A DNA stretch of 64,000 nucleotides from contig NZ_CP032695.1 of NCBI RefSeq assembly GCF_003627755.1, positions 1,860,001 to 1,924,000 of the forward strand, in the 5' to 3' direction. Below, one piece after another: positions 17,900 through 28,254 of this stretch (positions within the stretch are counted from its first letter, which is position 1; each line of letters opens with the position of its first letter). The translations under genes were made by a program, and so were the position numbers. Source of the DNA: Rhizobium jaguaris (GTDB lineage: Bacteria; Pseudomonadota; Alphaproteobacteria; Rhizobiales; Rhizobiaceae). The notes below the pieces were generated by a model. It was given only the letters and a program-made list of their open reading frames with translations, did no database searches and was not told the DNA's origin.

Positions 17900-19138
17900 A
17901 TGATGAAGCGACTTCTGGCCGCAACCGGCCTCATATCTCTGTGCCTAATGTCCGGCGCATCCGCCGCCGAGATCTCGATGTGGGTGCGCTCCGGCATCGG
18001 CGATTCCTTCAAGAAGGTCGTCGAGGCTTATAACGCCAGCCACGACGACAAGGTCACCATGACCGAGGTGCCCTTCTCGGAACTCGTGCAGAAATACGCA
18101 ACCGCGATCGCCGGCGGACAGGCCCCCGACGCCCTGTCGATGGACCTGATCTACACGCCAGCCTTCGCCGCAGCCGGCCAGTTGGAAGATCTGACCGATT
18201 GGGCCAAAAGCCTTCCCTATTTCAACTCGCTCTCGCCGTCGCATGTGAAGCTCGGCACCTATCAGGACCATATTTATGGCCTGCCGCTCTCGGTCGAGAC
18301 CTCCGTCTTCGCCTGGAACAAGGACCTCTATAAGAAGGCCGGTCTCGATCCGGACAAGGCGCCGGCGACCTGGGACGAGATCACCAGCAATGCCGAGAAA
18401 ATCCGCGCGCTCGGCGGTGATACCTACGGCTTCTACTTCTCCGGCGGCGGCTGCGGCGGCTGCATGATCTTCACCTTCACGCCGCTCACCTGGGGTGCAG
18501 GCGCCGACATTCTTTCGGCCGACGGCAAGAAAGCGACGCTCGACACGCCGCAGATGCGCAAGGCGGTCGATATTTACCGCAACATGGTCAAGAAGGACCT
18601 GGTGCCGGCGGGTGCTGCCAGTGACACCGGCGCCAACTTCCTGAGCATCAGCAACGGCAAGATCGGCCAGCAGAGCATCGGCGCCTTCTCGATCGGCACA
18701 CTGATCACCCAATATCCGGATATCCATTTCGGTGTAACGCTGATCCCAAGTGTTGACGGCAAGACGTCCTCGTTTGCCGGCGGCGACAACTTCGTCATCT
18801 CCAAGGGCACGAAGAAGCTCGATGCCGTGAAGAAGTTCCTCGAATATACCTATTCGCTGGACGGCCAGAAGATCATGGCAAAATACGGCAGCCTGCCGAC
18901 GCGCGGCGATATCGCCGACCAGGTGCTTCAAGGTCTCGATCCGCGCATGCAGGTGGGCCTGAAAGCCATCTCCATCGCGAAGACGCCCTATACGCTGCAG
19001 TTCAACGACCTGATCAACAGCGCCAACGGCCCATGGGCCGGCTTCACCAACGCCGCAATCTTTGGAGACAACGTCGACTCGGCCTTCTCCAATGCACAGT
19101 CGGAAATGCAGTCGATCATCGACAACGCACAGCAGTAA
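17900..19138 (+). CDS. Sugar ABC transporter substrate-binding protein
   Basis: 412-aa family 1 solute-binding protein. A Sec signal peptide (about residues 1-23, cleavage near SGASAAE) sends it to the periplasm. It carries a CGGC cysteine pair near residue 195. Start ATG 17900 has GGAGGAG upstream (another ATG follows directly). It delivers an oligosaccharide or sugar to the two downstream MalF/MalG-type permeases; given the GH127 gene in the operon, an arabinose-containing oligosaccharide is a reasonable guess. Confidence 0.92.
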   Translation: MMKRLLAATGLISLCLMSGASAAEISMWVRSGIGDSFKKVVEAYNASHDDKVTMTEVPFSELVQKYATAIAGGQAPDALSMDLIYTPAFAAAGQLEDLTDWAKSLPYFNSLSPSHVKLGTYQDHIYGLPLSVETSVFAWNKDLYKKAGLDPDKAPATWDEITSNAEKIRALGGDTYGFYFSGGGCGGCMIFTFTPLTWGAGADILSADGKKATLDTPQMRKAVDIYRNMVKKDLVPAGAASDTGANFLSISNGKIGQQSIGAFSIGTLITQYPDIHFGVTLIPSVDGKTSSFAGGDNFVISKGTKKLDAVKKFLEYTYSLDGQKIMAKYGSLPTRGDIADQVLQGLDPRMQVGLKAISIAKTPYTLQFNDLINSANGPWAGFTNAAIFGDNVDSAFSNAQSEMQSIIDNAQQ

Positions 19139-19150
19139 TAAACCATCACA

Positions 19151-19175
19151 GACCGGGAGGCCTGGCCTCCCGGTC
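19151..19175 (+). terminator. Intercistronic hairpin after binding-protein gene
   Basis: Perfect 11-bp stem (19151-19161 with 19165-19175) and a 3-nt loop, 12 bases after the binding-protein stop and before the permease. There is no U-tract, so it is more likely to protect the upstream mRNA or partly attenuate, giving more binding protein than permease. Confidence 0.6.
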
Positions 19176-19203
19176 CTCCCCACCAAAACATCAGGAGCAT
19201 TCC

Positions 19204-20121
19204 ATGGCTGGTCCCGAAGCTATCGGAGCACTGCGTCGTCGAAAGCGGCGGCGACATGCCGGTTGGCACGGATTTCTCTACATCGCGCCGGCCATGGCGC
19301 TGGTCCTAGTCTTCTTTGTCCTGCCTGTGCTTTTTACCGGCTGGATGAGCCTGCACAACTGGCCGTTGCTCGGCAATCCGCGCTGGATCGGCTTCGGCAA
19401 TTATACAAGGATGGTGTCGGATGTTCGCTTCATGGCGGCCTTGCGTTTCACCGCCTACTATACGGTGATCGTCACCATCGTCATTTTCGCGGTTGCCTTT
19501 CCCCTGGCGCTCTACGTCGAAAAGCAGCGGCGCCTCGTCGGCTTTTACCGCACCATCATCTTCCTGCCCGTCGTCGTCGGGCTGGCGACAGCCTCGCTTC
19601 TCTGGGTCTGGCTCGTCAATGTCGATAGCGGCTTTTTCGTACCGGCAGCTCAGGCGCTTGGCCTCATCGACCGTAGGCCAAACCTGCTTGCCGACTTCGA
19701 CACCGCCTTTGCCACGATCGTCGTGATGGTGGTCTGGAAGATCGCCGGCTTCACCATGATCATCCTGCTCACCGGCCTGCAGGCGATCCCCTCGGAGCTG
19801 ACGGAGGCCGCCCGAATCGACGGCGCCAGGCGCTGGCAGCGCTTCCGCTTCCTGACTCTGCCGCTGATGCGTCGGACGATCGCGCTTGCCTTGATCATCT
19901 CGATCACCGGCTCGGTACTTGCCTTCGACCAGTTCTACATCATGACCAGCGGCGGACCTCAGAACCAGATGATCTCGGTGGTCTACTACATCTTCAACCA
20001 GTCCTTCGTGTCCTTCAATCTCGGCTATGGCGCGGCACTGTCGATCGCCCTTCTCGTTATTCTCGTGTTGATCAGCATTGTCCAACTCTGGCTGCTGCGC
20101 GTCGGGGAGGATCGCCCATGA
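19204..20121 (+). CDS. Sugar ABC transporter permease (MalF-type)
   Basis: 305-aa inner-membrane permease with six predicted helices and the cytoplasmic EAA loop (ELTEAARIDGARRWQRFR, about residue 200) that contacts the ATPase. Start ATG 19204 follows AGGAG; the longer frame from 19033 overlaps the preceding gene. Its last 4 bases overlap the next permease (ATGA), so the two are translationally coupled. Confidence 0.93.
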   Translation: MAGPEAIGALRRRKRRRHAGWHGFLYIAPAMALVLVFFVLPVLFTGWMSLHNWPLLGNPRWIGFGNYTRMVSDVRFMAALRFTAYYTVIVTIVIFAVAFPLALYVEKQRRLVGFYRTIIFLPVVVGLATASLLWVWLVNVDSGFFVPAAQALGLIDRRPNLLADFDTAFATIVVMVVWKIAGFTMIILLTGLQAIPSELTEAARIDGARRWQRFRFLTLPLMRRTIALALIISITGSVLAFDQFYIMTSGGPQNQMISVVYYIFNQSFVSFNLGYGAALSIALLVILVLISIVQLWLLRVGEDRP

Positions 20122-21011
20122 GCATCGCGAACATGAGCACCACAAAGGTGAGAACCGCAAAAGAGCGTCGCGCCCGGCGCAAATTGTCGGGTGCCGTCAG
20201 TTATCACGGCGTCGGCGTTATCATCGTCATCTTCTTTTTCGCGCCCTTTGCCATCGCGCTGCTGTCATCGTTCCGGCATGGCACGGAGGCGAGCCTTCCG
20301 CCCCTGCCGCCGTGGCCGACATCGGGCTTCAGCTTCGACGCCTACCGTGCGCTCGACGGTTTCGGCGCCGGTGTCGTGCAGCATACGCTGAACTCGCTCT
20401 TCGTTTCGGTGACGACCGTCATCCTGACGGTCATGGTCAGCCTGCTCGCCGGCTATGGCTTTTCGCGCTATCAGTTTCCGTTCAAGGGCGCCTTCTTCAT
20501 CCTGATCATCGCAACGCTGATGATCCCGTTCCAGTCGATCCTGACGCCGCTCTTCATCATCCTGGCAAGGCTCGGCCTCAACAATTCGCTGCTAGGGCTG
20601 ACGCTTGTCTATGTCACGCTTCAGCTGCCTTTCTCGGTCTTCATGATGCGCAACGCCTTCGACGCAGTGCCGAAGGAGATCGAGGAAGCAGCCCGCATCG
20701 ACGGTGCGCGGGACTTAAAACTCCTCTTCCGCGTTCTCTTCCCGTTGGTACTGCCGGGTGTGGCAACCGTTGCGATCTTCGCCTTCCTCAACGCCTGGAA
20801 CGAATTCCTGGCGGCGCTGGTGCTGCTCTCCAGCAATGAGAAATTCACGCTGCCGGTGCTGATGATCGCGGTCAGAACCGGCCGGCTCGGCGCGGTCAAC
20901 TGGGGCGCGGTCCAGGCCGGCATCGCCGTCATGACCATCCCCTGCGTCATCGTCTTCCTGCTTCTGCAACGCTATTACATGCGCGGTCTGATGGCCGGCG
21001 CGGTGAAATGA
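20118..21011 (+). CDS. Sugar ABC transporter permease (MalG-type)
   Basis: 297-aa second permease with six predicted helices and EAA loop EIEEAARIDGARDLKL (about residue 193). Partner of the preceding MalF-type protein with a 4-base overlap. The N-terminus is a basic cytoplasmic stretch of about 30 residues. Together with the binding protein and the UgpC-type ATPase encoded at 22970 it completes a CUT1-type importer. Confidence 0.93.
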   Translation: MSIANMSTTKVRTAKERRARRKLSGAVSYHGVGVIIVIFFFAPFAIALLSSFRHGTEASLPPLPPWPTSGFSFDAYRALDGFGAGVVQHTLNSLFVSVTTVILTVMVSLLAGYGFSRYQFPFKGAFFILIIATLMIPFQSILTPLFIILARLGLNNSLLGLTLVYVTLQLPFSVFMMRNAFDAVPKEIEEAARIDGARDLKLLFRVLFPLVLPGVATVAIFAFLNAWNEFLAALVLLSSNEKFTLPVLMIAVRTGRLGAVNWGAVQAGIAVMTIPCVIVFLLLQRYYMRGLMAGAVK

Positions 21012-21036
21012 ACCTCAAACGAAACGGATGTAAGCC

Positions 21037-22968
21037 ATGTCAGACAAGCAAAATCGCCAATTCCGCCCCCTGCCCGTTCCGAATGTCGAACTTCACGGCC
21101 TCTTCGGCGCCCGACAGGACGCGATCTGCAACTCCACGGCCGCCACCCTGCTCGACCGCTGCGTCGAGGCCGGCATGATCAAGGCAATCGACGTCGACCA
21201 GCCGAGCCCCGGCATCGTCATCCCGTTGCAGACCTGGTCGGGTTCGACGCAGATGTTCTGGGACAGCGATCTCGGCAAGTCGATCGAGACCATCGCCTAT
21301 TCGCTTTATCGCCGCCCGAATCCAGAGCTTGAGGCTCGCGCCGACGCGATCATCGACATGTATGAAAAACTGCAGCAGGAGGATGGCTATTTGAACGCCT
21401 GGTTCCAACGCGTCCAACCAGGCCGCCGCTGGACCAACCTGCGCGACCATCACGAGCTCTATTGCGCTGGGCACCTCATCGAAGCTGCGGTCGCCTATTA
21501 CCAGGCGACGGGAAAGCGCAAGCTGCTCGACGTCATGAGCCGTTTTGCCGACTACATGATCACCGTTTTCGGTCACGGCGAGGGGCAATTGCGAGGCTAT
21601 TGCGGCCATGAGGAGGTCGAGCTGGCGCTGGTCAAGCTTGCTCGCGTCACGGGCGAGAAGAAATATCTCGATCTCGCCAAGTATTTCATCGATGAGCGCG
21701 GCCAGGAGCCGCATTTCTTTACCGAGGAGGCGCTGCGCGACGGCCGCGATCCGGCAAAGTTCGTGCAGAAGACCTATGAATACAATCAGGCCCACCAGCC
21801 GGTGCGGGAGCAGAAGAAGGTCGTCGGCCATGCCGTGCGTGCCATGTATCTCTATTCCGGCATGGCCGATATCGCCACGGAATATAATGACGACAGCCTG
21901 ACCTCGGCGCTGGAAACGCTGTGGGACGATCTGACCACCAAGCAGATGTATGTCACCGGCGGCATTGGGCCGGCCGCTTCCAACGAAGGCTTCACCGACT
22001 ATTACGACCTGCCGAACGAAAGCGCCTATGCCGAAACTTGTGCCTCGGTCGGCCTGGTCTTCTGGGCAAACCGCATGCTCGGCCGCGGGCCGAACCGGCG
22101 CTATGCCGATATCATGGAACAGGCGCTTTATAACGGTGCGATGGCCGGGCTATCGCTTGACGGCAAAACATTCTTCTACGAAAACCCGCTGGAAAGCGTC
22201 GGCAAACATCACCGCTGGACCTGGCACAACTGCCCGTGCTGCCCGCCGAACATCGCCCGCCTGCTCGCTTCGGTGGGCTCCTACATGTATGCGGCTGCCG
22301 ATAACGAAATCGCCGTCCATCTCTATGGTGAGAGCAAAGCTCGCGTCCCGCTCGCAAGCGGCGCCACGGTCGAACTGTCTCAGGAAACGAATTACCCTTG
22401 GGATGGCGCGATCCATTTCGAGGTCAATCCGGACCGCAGCACCCGCTTCGCACTGTCGCTGCGCATCCCTGAATGGGCAGAGGGCGCAACGCTTGCCATC
22501 AATGGCGCCTCCGTCGATCTTTCCTCGATCACTGTCGATGGCTATGCTCGCATCGAGCGGGATTGGCAGAGCGGCGATAAAGTCGATCTCAACATTCCGC
22601 TGATTCCGCGCACCCTGTTCGCCAATCCCAAAGTGCGCCAGGACGCCGGCCGCGCAGCACTGATGCGCGGGCCCCTGGTCTATTGCGTCGAGACCACCGA
22701 TAATGGCCGTGATCTCAACGGCATCACGCTTGCCGGCAACCCCGCAGCGGCGCAGACCGCGGAAATTGCCACATTGGAGGGCGCAGTCGCACTCGATATT
22801 CCGGTGAACCGCGATGACGCCGACTGGGGATCAGACCTCTATCGAACGGCGCCACCGAAGAGCCGCGCCGCCACTGCCCGTTTCGTTCCGTATCATCTAT
22901 GGGATAATCGCGAGCCGGGTGAGATGCTGGTCTGGGTCCGCGCCGACCAGATGCAACACGGAGCCTGA
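21037..22968 (+). CDS. GH127 beta-L-arabinofuranosidase-like glycoside hydrolase
   Basis: 643-aa protein of the GH127 (former DUF1680) family: an (alpha/alpha)6 barrel with C-terminal beta-sandwich domains. Zinc-site residues typical of the family are visible: Glu and Cys in YAETCASVGL (about residues 330-337) and the Cys pair in CPCCPPNIARLL (about 395-400); also GHEEVELALVKL (about 190). There is no signal peptide, so it acts on imported beta-L-arabinofuranosides in the cytoplasm, for instance from hydroxyproline-rich plant glycoproteins. Its position between permease and ATPase genes links hydrolase and importer. Confidence 0.9.
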   Translation: MSDKQNRQFRPLPVPNVELHGLFGARQDAICNSTAATLLDRCVEAGMIKAIDVDQPSPGIVIPLQTWSGSTQMFWDSDLGKSIETIAYSLYRRPNPELEARADAIIDMYEKLQQEDGYLNAWFQRVQPGRRWTNLRDHHELYCAGHLIEAAVAYYQATGKRKLLDVMSRFADYMITVFGHGEGQLRGYCGHEEVELALVKLARVTGEKKYLDLAKYFIDERGQEPHFFTEEALRDGRDPAKFVQKTYEYNQAHQPVREQKKVVGHAVRAMYLYSGMADIATEYNDDSLTSALETLWDDLTTKQMYVTGGIGPAASNEGFTDYYDLPNESAYAETCASVGLVFWANRMLGRGPNRRYADIMEQALYNGAMAGLSLDGKTFFYENPLESVGKHHRWTWHNCPCCPPNIARLLASVGSYMYAAADNEIAVHLYGESKARVPLASGATVELSQETNYPWDGAIHFEVNPDRSTRFALSLRIPEWAEGATLAINGASVDLSSITVDGYARIERDWQSGDKVDLNIPLIPRTLFANPKVRQDAGRAALMRGPLVYCVETTDNGRDLNGITLAGNPAAAQTAEIATLEGAVALDIPVNRDDADWGSDLYRTAPPKSRAATARFVPYHLWDNREPGEMLVWVRADQMQHGA

Positions 22969-22969
22969 C

Positions 22970-24043
<1,074 letters not shown>

Positions 24044-24156
24044 AGCATCATCTCAAAGCGACGCTGCCTAATCATTTGACGAACAACAAAAATTATGACG
24101 ATGTTTGCCAGTAGCGCCGGACCATCTGTTCGGCGAATGAATTTGGAGGCGGCAAG

Positions 24157-25089
24157 ATGGCCAGACTGACCGAAGAGGCCAAAGGCGTCTACGTGATCGC
24201 CGTAACACCCTTCACCGACGAAGGCGCGCTCGACTTCGCCAGCATCGACAGCATGGTGGATTTCTACGAAAGCGTCGGGGTGACCGGGCTGACGGTACTC
24301 GGTCAGCTCGGCGAGGCGCCGAAATTGACGGCGGAGGAATCGCGCACCGTTGTCGAGCGCGTGCTGAAGCGCCTCGATGGCCGCCTGCCGGTTGTTGTCG
24401 GCGTTTCCGCGCCCGGGCTTGCGCCGATGCAAGAACTGGCCGAGGCGGTGATGGACCAGGGGGCGGCGGGCGTCATGGTTGCACCGCCCTGGACGATCAA
24501 GACCGACGACCAGGCCTTTGCTTTCTATCAATCCGTCGGCGAAGTGCTGGGCAACATGCCTTTCGTGCTGCAGGATTACCCACTCACGACCAATGTCACC
24601 ATCGCACCCAAGGTTATCGACCGGATCATCAAGGAAGTGCCGAATTGCGTCATGCTCAAGCATGAGGATTGGCCGGGTCTGTCGAAGATCACCGCGTTGC
24701 GCGGTTCCAGCGACAAGGGTGAAACGCGACGCATCTCCATCCTCTGCGGCAATGGCGGGCTCTTCCTGCCCGAAGAAATGGGCCGCGGCGCCGATGGCGC
24801 CATGACCGGCTTCTGCTATCCGGAAATGATGGTCGGCGTCGTGCAGGCTTATACGGCCGGAAATGTCGACCGGGCGCATGAAATCTTCGACGCCTATCTG
24901 CCACTGGCACGCTACGAGCAGCAACAGGGTATTGGTCTCGCCGCCCGCAAATATGTTCTCGCCAAACGTGGTGTCATCAAATCAGCCGCACTGCGCAAAC
25001 CCGGTGCCAAGCTTTCGCCGCTCGATGTGAAGGACGTGGAGCGCCTGCTCGTCCGACAAGCGGTCCGTCTTCAGGAGATCGGTGCATGA
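24157..25089 (+). CDS. Dihydrodipicolinate synthase (DapA) family aldolase/dehydratase
   Basis: 310-aa TIM-barrel Schiff-base enzyme. The conserved Tyr (LQDYPLTT, about 145) and the lysine that forms the imine with substrate (VMLKHEDWP, about 168) are present. In a sugar operon with an SDR and a GMC oxidoreductase, a keto-deoxy-sugar-acid aldolase or dehydratase is more likely than lysine biosynthesis; L-2-keto-3-deoxyarabonate dehydratase is one candidate. GGAGG lies upstream of the ATG. A 113-bp gap separates it from the ATPase gene; TTGACG within the gap may be part of an internal promoter. Confidence 0.88.
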   Translation: MARLTEEAKGVYVIAVTPFTDEGALDFASIDSMVDFYESVGVTGLTVLGQLGEAPKLTAEESRTVVERVLKRLDGRLPVVVGVSAPGLAPMQELAEAVMDQGAAGVMVAPPWTIKTDDQAFAFYQSVGEVLGNMPFVLQDYPLTTNVTIAPKVIDRIIKEVPNCVMLKHEDWPGLSKITALRGSSDKGETRRISILCGNGGLFLPEEMGRGADGAMTGFCYPEMMVGVVQAYTAGNVDRAHEIFDAYLPLARYEQQQGIGLAARKYVLAKRGVIKSAALRKPGAKLSPLDVKDVERLLVRQAVRLQEIGA

Positions 25090-25871
25090 GGCTCGGGCTG
25101 GAAGACAAGAAGGCACTGGTGCTGGGCGCCAGCAAGGGATTGGGCGCGGCGATCGCCTTGGCACTGGCCAACGAAGGCGCTGACGTCATCGGCGCGGCGC
25201 GCGGCAGTGAATTGATCGATGCCCTCAATAACAAGCTGGAGTCCGGCACTACCGGCAAGATCCGCGCCATGCGCGTCGATCTGAACGACCGCGCCAGCGT
25301 TTCAGCTCTCGCGCAATCCATCCTGACCGATGGCGGCGTCGATATTCTGATCAATAATTCCGGCGGGCCCGCGCCGGGTGAAGCACAGGCCATCGCACCC
25401 GATATCTGGGTCTCGGCCTTCGAAGGCATGGTGGCGAACCTGATCGGGCTGACCCAACAGCTCCTACCGAAGATGGTCGAGCGCAAATGGGGGCGTATCA
25501 TCACGCTTACTTCTTCCGGCGTCGAAGTGCCGATACCGCGGCTAGCGATTTCCAACGGGCTGCGGCAGGCTGTTGTCGGTTGGTCGAAGACGCTGGCGGG
25601 CGAAGTCGCTTCTGCCGGTGTCACCGTGAACGTCATCGTCCAGGGCCGCATTCATACCGACCGCGTCGATCAGCTCGACCAAGCCGCGGCCCAGCGGCAG
25701 AACATGACACTCGATCAGGTCCGCGCCGCTTCGATTGCCACCATCCCGGCGGGCCGCTACGGCAAGCCGGAAGAACTTGCCGATGTCGTTGCCTTCCTCG
25801 CTAGCGAGCGGGCGTCTTACGTCACAGGTGCGCGGATCAGAGTCGATGGGGGCTTGATACGATCAATTTGA
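25086..25871 (+). CDS. SDR family oxidoreductase
   Basis: 261-aa short-chain dehydrogenase: Rossmann glycine motif GASKGLGAAIAL (about 15), NNSGGPAPG (about 92). The usual catalytic Tyr of YxxxK is replaced: after the Ser motif (TLTSSGVEVP) the sequence reads ISNGLRQAVVGWSKTLA, so the Tyr/Lys positions are altered as in some 3-oxoacyl-ACP reductase-like SDRs. Overlaps the DapA-family gene by 4 bases (ATGA). Probably oxidises or reduces a sugar-derived intermediate; activity should be treated with care given the missing Tyr. Confidence 0.85.
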   Translation: MRLGLEDKKALVLGASKGLGAAIALALANEGADVIGAARGSELIDALNNKLESGTTGKIRAMRVDLNDRASVSALAQSILTDGGVDILINNSGGPAPGEAQAIAPDIWVSAFEGMVANLIGLTQQLLPKMVERKWGRIITLTSSGVEVPIPRLAISNGLRQAVVGWSKTLAGEVASAGVTVNVIVQGRIHTDRVDQLDQAAAQRQNMTLDQVRAASIATIPAGRYGKPEELADVVAFLASERASYVTGARIRVDGGLIRSI

Positions 25872-25903
25872 GGCGGTGAATATCGGCCGAGGGGGGAGCT
25901 TTG

Positions 25904-27520
25904 GTGGCGAAGACCTATGATTTCATTATAGCGGGCGGCGGTTCGGCAGCTTGCGTCGCGGCCATGCGGCTGGTGCGCGATTTCGGCTTTTCCGTGCTCG
26001 TCATCGAGCGCGGGCCGCGTAAGACAGCCAAGCTGATGGACTTTCCCGCCGGCTACATGAAATATCTCGCCCGCGACGACTTCCTCGAAATGCATCATAC
26101 GGTTCCGCAACCGCAACTCGGCGGCCGCGGGCCGATCGTTCCGGTCGCCAAGGCACTCGGTGGCGGCAGCGCCGTCAATGCCATGGTCTATATGCGCGGC
26201 CAGAAAGAAGATTACGACGGCTGGGCCGCCCATCTCGGACATGGGATAGAATGGTCCTATGCCAACATGCTTCCGCACTTCAAAGGGATCGAGGCCAATA
26301 CGCGCTTCAACAACAGATATCACGGCATATCCGGCAATCTGCGCATCTCCGAGCCGGGGCATATCTCGGACACAACGGAGGATTTCCTGCTGGCCGCGCA
26401 AGGGCTCGGCCATCCCTATAATCCCGACTTCAACGGCGTCAGGCAAAATGGCGTCGGCATCATGCAGCACACCTACGGCCAGTGGCACGGCAAGATGGAG
26501 CGCTCCGATGCCAAGAAGGCCTTCCTCGATCCGCTTGCCGGCGATAAGCGGCTCGAGATCGTCACCGATGCCCGCGTCGACCGCATCGTCATCGAAAACA
26601 GCCGCGCGACCGGTGTGACCTATACGCGCAATGGAGAAAGCCACACGGTCCATGCCGAACGGGAAATCCTTGTCGCCGCGGGCACCTACAATAGCGCCAA
26701 ACTGATGATGCTGTCCGGCATCGGTCCGGCCGATCATCTGCGCGAACATGATATTGCCGTTACTCTCGATCTTCCCGGCGTCGGCGCCAACCTGCAAGAC
26801 CATCACGAAGTCCCGGTCATCGCCACGACCAAAGCCAAATCCGGCTATTTCGGTGAGGACAAGGGGTGGCCCATGCTTCGCAACGGGCTGCAATATCTGC
26901 TCTTCAACTCCGGCCCGGTCACCACGACCGGCATCGAATCCTGTCTGTTCTACGACCCGGACGGCAGCGAACGCCCATCGATCCAGCTCTATTGCGCCCC
27001 GATCGTCTATCTCGACCGTGACGTCTCCTCCGCCAGGCCGACCTACGGCGTCACCTTCACTTCCTGCCTGCTACGCCCGAAGGCACGCGGCAGCGTCAAG
27101 CTGCGCTCGGCCAACCCTGCGGATCAGCCGTTGGTCGATTGCAACTTCTTCGGCGATCCGGACGATCTGCGCCTGACGCTCGCCTCGCTGAAGGTCGCCC
27201 GGCAATTGCTGGAGACGGAACCGTTCAAATCGAAGATCGCGGACGAAATCCTGCCCGGCCGGGCGCTGCAGGATGACCGGGCCCTGGCCAAATTCGCCGG
27301 CCAGACCGTCAAAACGAATTATCACCCTTCCGGCAGCCTGCGCATGGGGCCGGACGACGATCCGATGTCGGTGGTCGACAGAAAGCTGCGTGTGCGCGGC
27401 ATCGATGGCCTGCGGGTCATCGACTGCTCGATCATTCCCTTCATTCCTTCCGGAAATACCAATGCCCCGGCAATGGCGATCGGCTCTAAGGCAGCGGAGA
27501 TGATCGGGAAGAGCTATTGA
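25904..27520 (+). CDS. GMC family FAD-dependent oxidoreductase
   Basis: 538-aa glucose-methanol-choline oxidoreductase: N-terminal FAD-binding GGGSAACVAAMRL (about 11), GMC signature LGGGSAVNAMVYMRG (about 84), second signature GIGPADHL (about 275), and C-terminal active-site region with His in NYHPSGSLRMG (about 467) and Asn in SGNTNAPAMAIGSKAAE. It oxidises an alcohol group, likely of a sugar or polyol in this operon. GTG 25904 is favoured, after GGGGGGAG; TTG 25901 is an adjacent alternative. Last gene of the sugar operon. Confidence 0.91.
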   Translation: MAKTYDFIIAGGGSAACVAAMRLVRDFGFSVLVIERGPRKTAKLMDFPAGYMKYLARDDFLEMHHTVPQPQLGGRGPIVPVAKALGGGSAVNAMVYMRGQKEDYDGWAAHLGHGIEWSYANMLPHFKGIEANTRFNNRYHGISGNLRISEPGHISDTTEDFLLAAQGLGHPYNPDFNGVRQNGVGIMQHTYGQWHGKMERSDAKKAFLDPLAGDKRLEIVTDARVDRIVIENSRATGVTYTRNGESHTVHAEREILVAAGTYNSAKLMMLSGIGPADHLREHDIAVTLDLPGVGANLQDHHEVPVIATTKAKSGYFGEDKGWPMLRNGLQYLLFNSGPVTTTGIESCLFYDPDGSERPSIQLYCAPIVYLDRDVSSARPTYGVTFTSCLLRPKARGSVKLRSANPADQPLVDCNFFGDPDDLRLTLASLKVARQLLETEPFKSKIADEILPGRALQDDRALAKFAGQTVKTNYHPSGSLRMGPDDDPMSVVDRKLRVRGIDGLRVIDCSIIPFIPSGNTNAPAMAIGSKAAEMIGKSY

Positions 27521-27744
27521 AAATCCGGGGGCGGTGGTGATCGTGACCATCGATCACTGCGCAGATCGATATCCTCCTCATTTTCTACCGACATCCGCGC
27601 ATAGAAGGCATGCGCCGGCTCCCGCGCAACCTCGTGAAATTCGAATGCGCGCACAACGACACCGGAACGGTTTACCCGGCTAGCAACCCGGCGAGCCAGG
27701 TTGCGAGGTTTATTGCTAAGAATAGATAGTCTCGATCCAGCCAT
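27514..27744 (-). CDS. Small hypothetical protein
   Basis: 76-aa basic protein, convergent with and overlapping the end of the GMC gene by 7 bases. Start ATG 27744 is preceded on the minus strand by GGGGTGA at good spacing. The sequence has an Arg-rich N-terminal half and an acidic patch (SVENEEDIDL). I do not recognise a family; coding status is plausible but unproven. Confidence 0.4.
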   Translation of the reverse strand: MAGSRLSILSNKPRNLARRVASRVNRSGVVVRAFEFHEVAREPAHAFYARMSVENEEDIDLRSDRWSRSPPPPDFQ

Positions 27745-27873
27745 CTTATTCACCCCGTTTGAGAACAATAAGACCTCCTATATCCGGCGATCAAGTCGCG
27801 ACCTCCGTTGCCTTTGCGGCAATTAAAACATCGAAAATCAGCGCTTTTTCGCAACGCCCCACTTTGCCATACT

Positions 27874-27896
27874 CACCTCAAGCTGAGATTGAGGTG
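27874..27896 (+). promoter_or_regulatory. Hairpin covering the ferredoxin ribosome binding site
   Basis: CACCTCA (27874-27880) is the exact complement of TGAGGTG (27890-27896), the latter containing the GAGGTG that serves as ribosome binding site for the ATG at 27904. In mRNA the stem would sequester it, which suggests translational control, though a 7-bp repeat alone is modest evidence. Confidence 0.4.
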
Positions 27897-27903
27897 CCGC
27901 CGC

Positions 27904-28230
27904 ATGGCCTATGTCATTGCCGATCCCTGTATCGACGTTAAGGATGGTGACTGTACGGTCGCCTGCCCGGTCGACTGCATCTACGAAGGTGGGCGGATGT
28001 TCTATATCCACCCTGGCGAATGTATCAACTGCGGTCTCTGTCTCTCGGTCTGTCCGGTCGACGCGATATCCTGGGACGAGGAAATTCCGCAGCACCGGGT
28101 CCATTTCAAAGCCGTCAATCACGATTTCTTCGGCCCCGGGGTGACCAACTGGGGTTCACCCGGCGGCTGGGACGGGAACTATACGACCAATCGGGATCAT
28201 CCGCTCGTCGCCGCCTATGAGAGAGCCTGA
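27904..28230 (+). CDS. fdxA: Ferredoxin, 7Fe (FdxA) type
   Basis: 108-aa ferredoxin with cluster ligands in CIDVKDGDCTVACPVDC (N-terminal, missing the second Cys of a CxxC as in 3Fe-4S/4Fe-4S ferredoxins) and CINCGLCLSVCPVDA (second 4Fe-4S site). The FdxA-type C-terminal tail follows (about 65-108). It carries electrons in the cytoplasm; the partner is unknown, and a role as donor for the Rieske enzymes farther downstream is only speculative. ATG 27904 is preceded by GAGGTG. Confidence 0.9.
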   Translation: MAYVIADPCIDVKDGDCTVACPVDCIYEGGRMFYIHPGECINCGLCLSVCPVDAISWDEEIPQHRVHFKAVNHDFFGPGVTNWGSPGGWDGNYTTNRDHPLVAAYERA

Positions 28231-28254
28231 TCCAGACGGGCGTCACCATCTAGA

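Noticed and set aside
17945..19186. 413-aa open frame opposite the sugar binding protein
   Set aside because: Antisense shadow; low-complexity His/Gly/Arg product with no motif.
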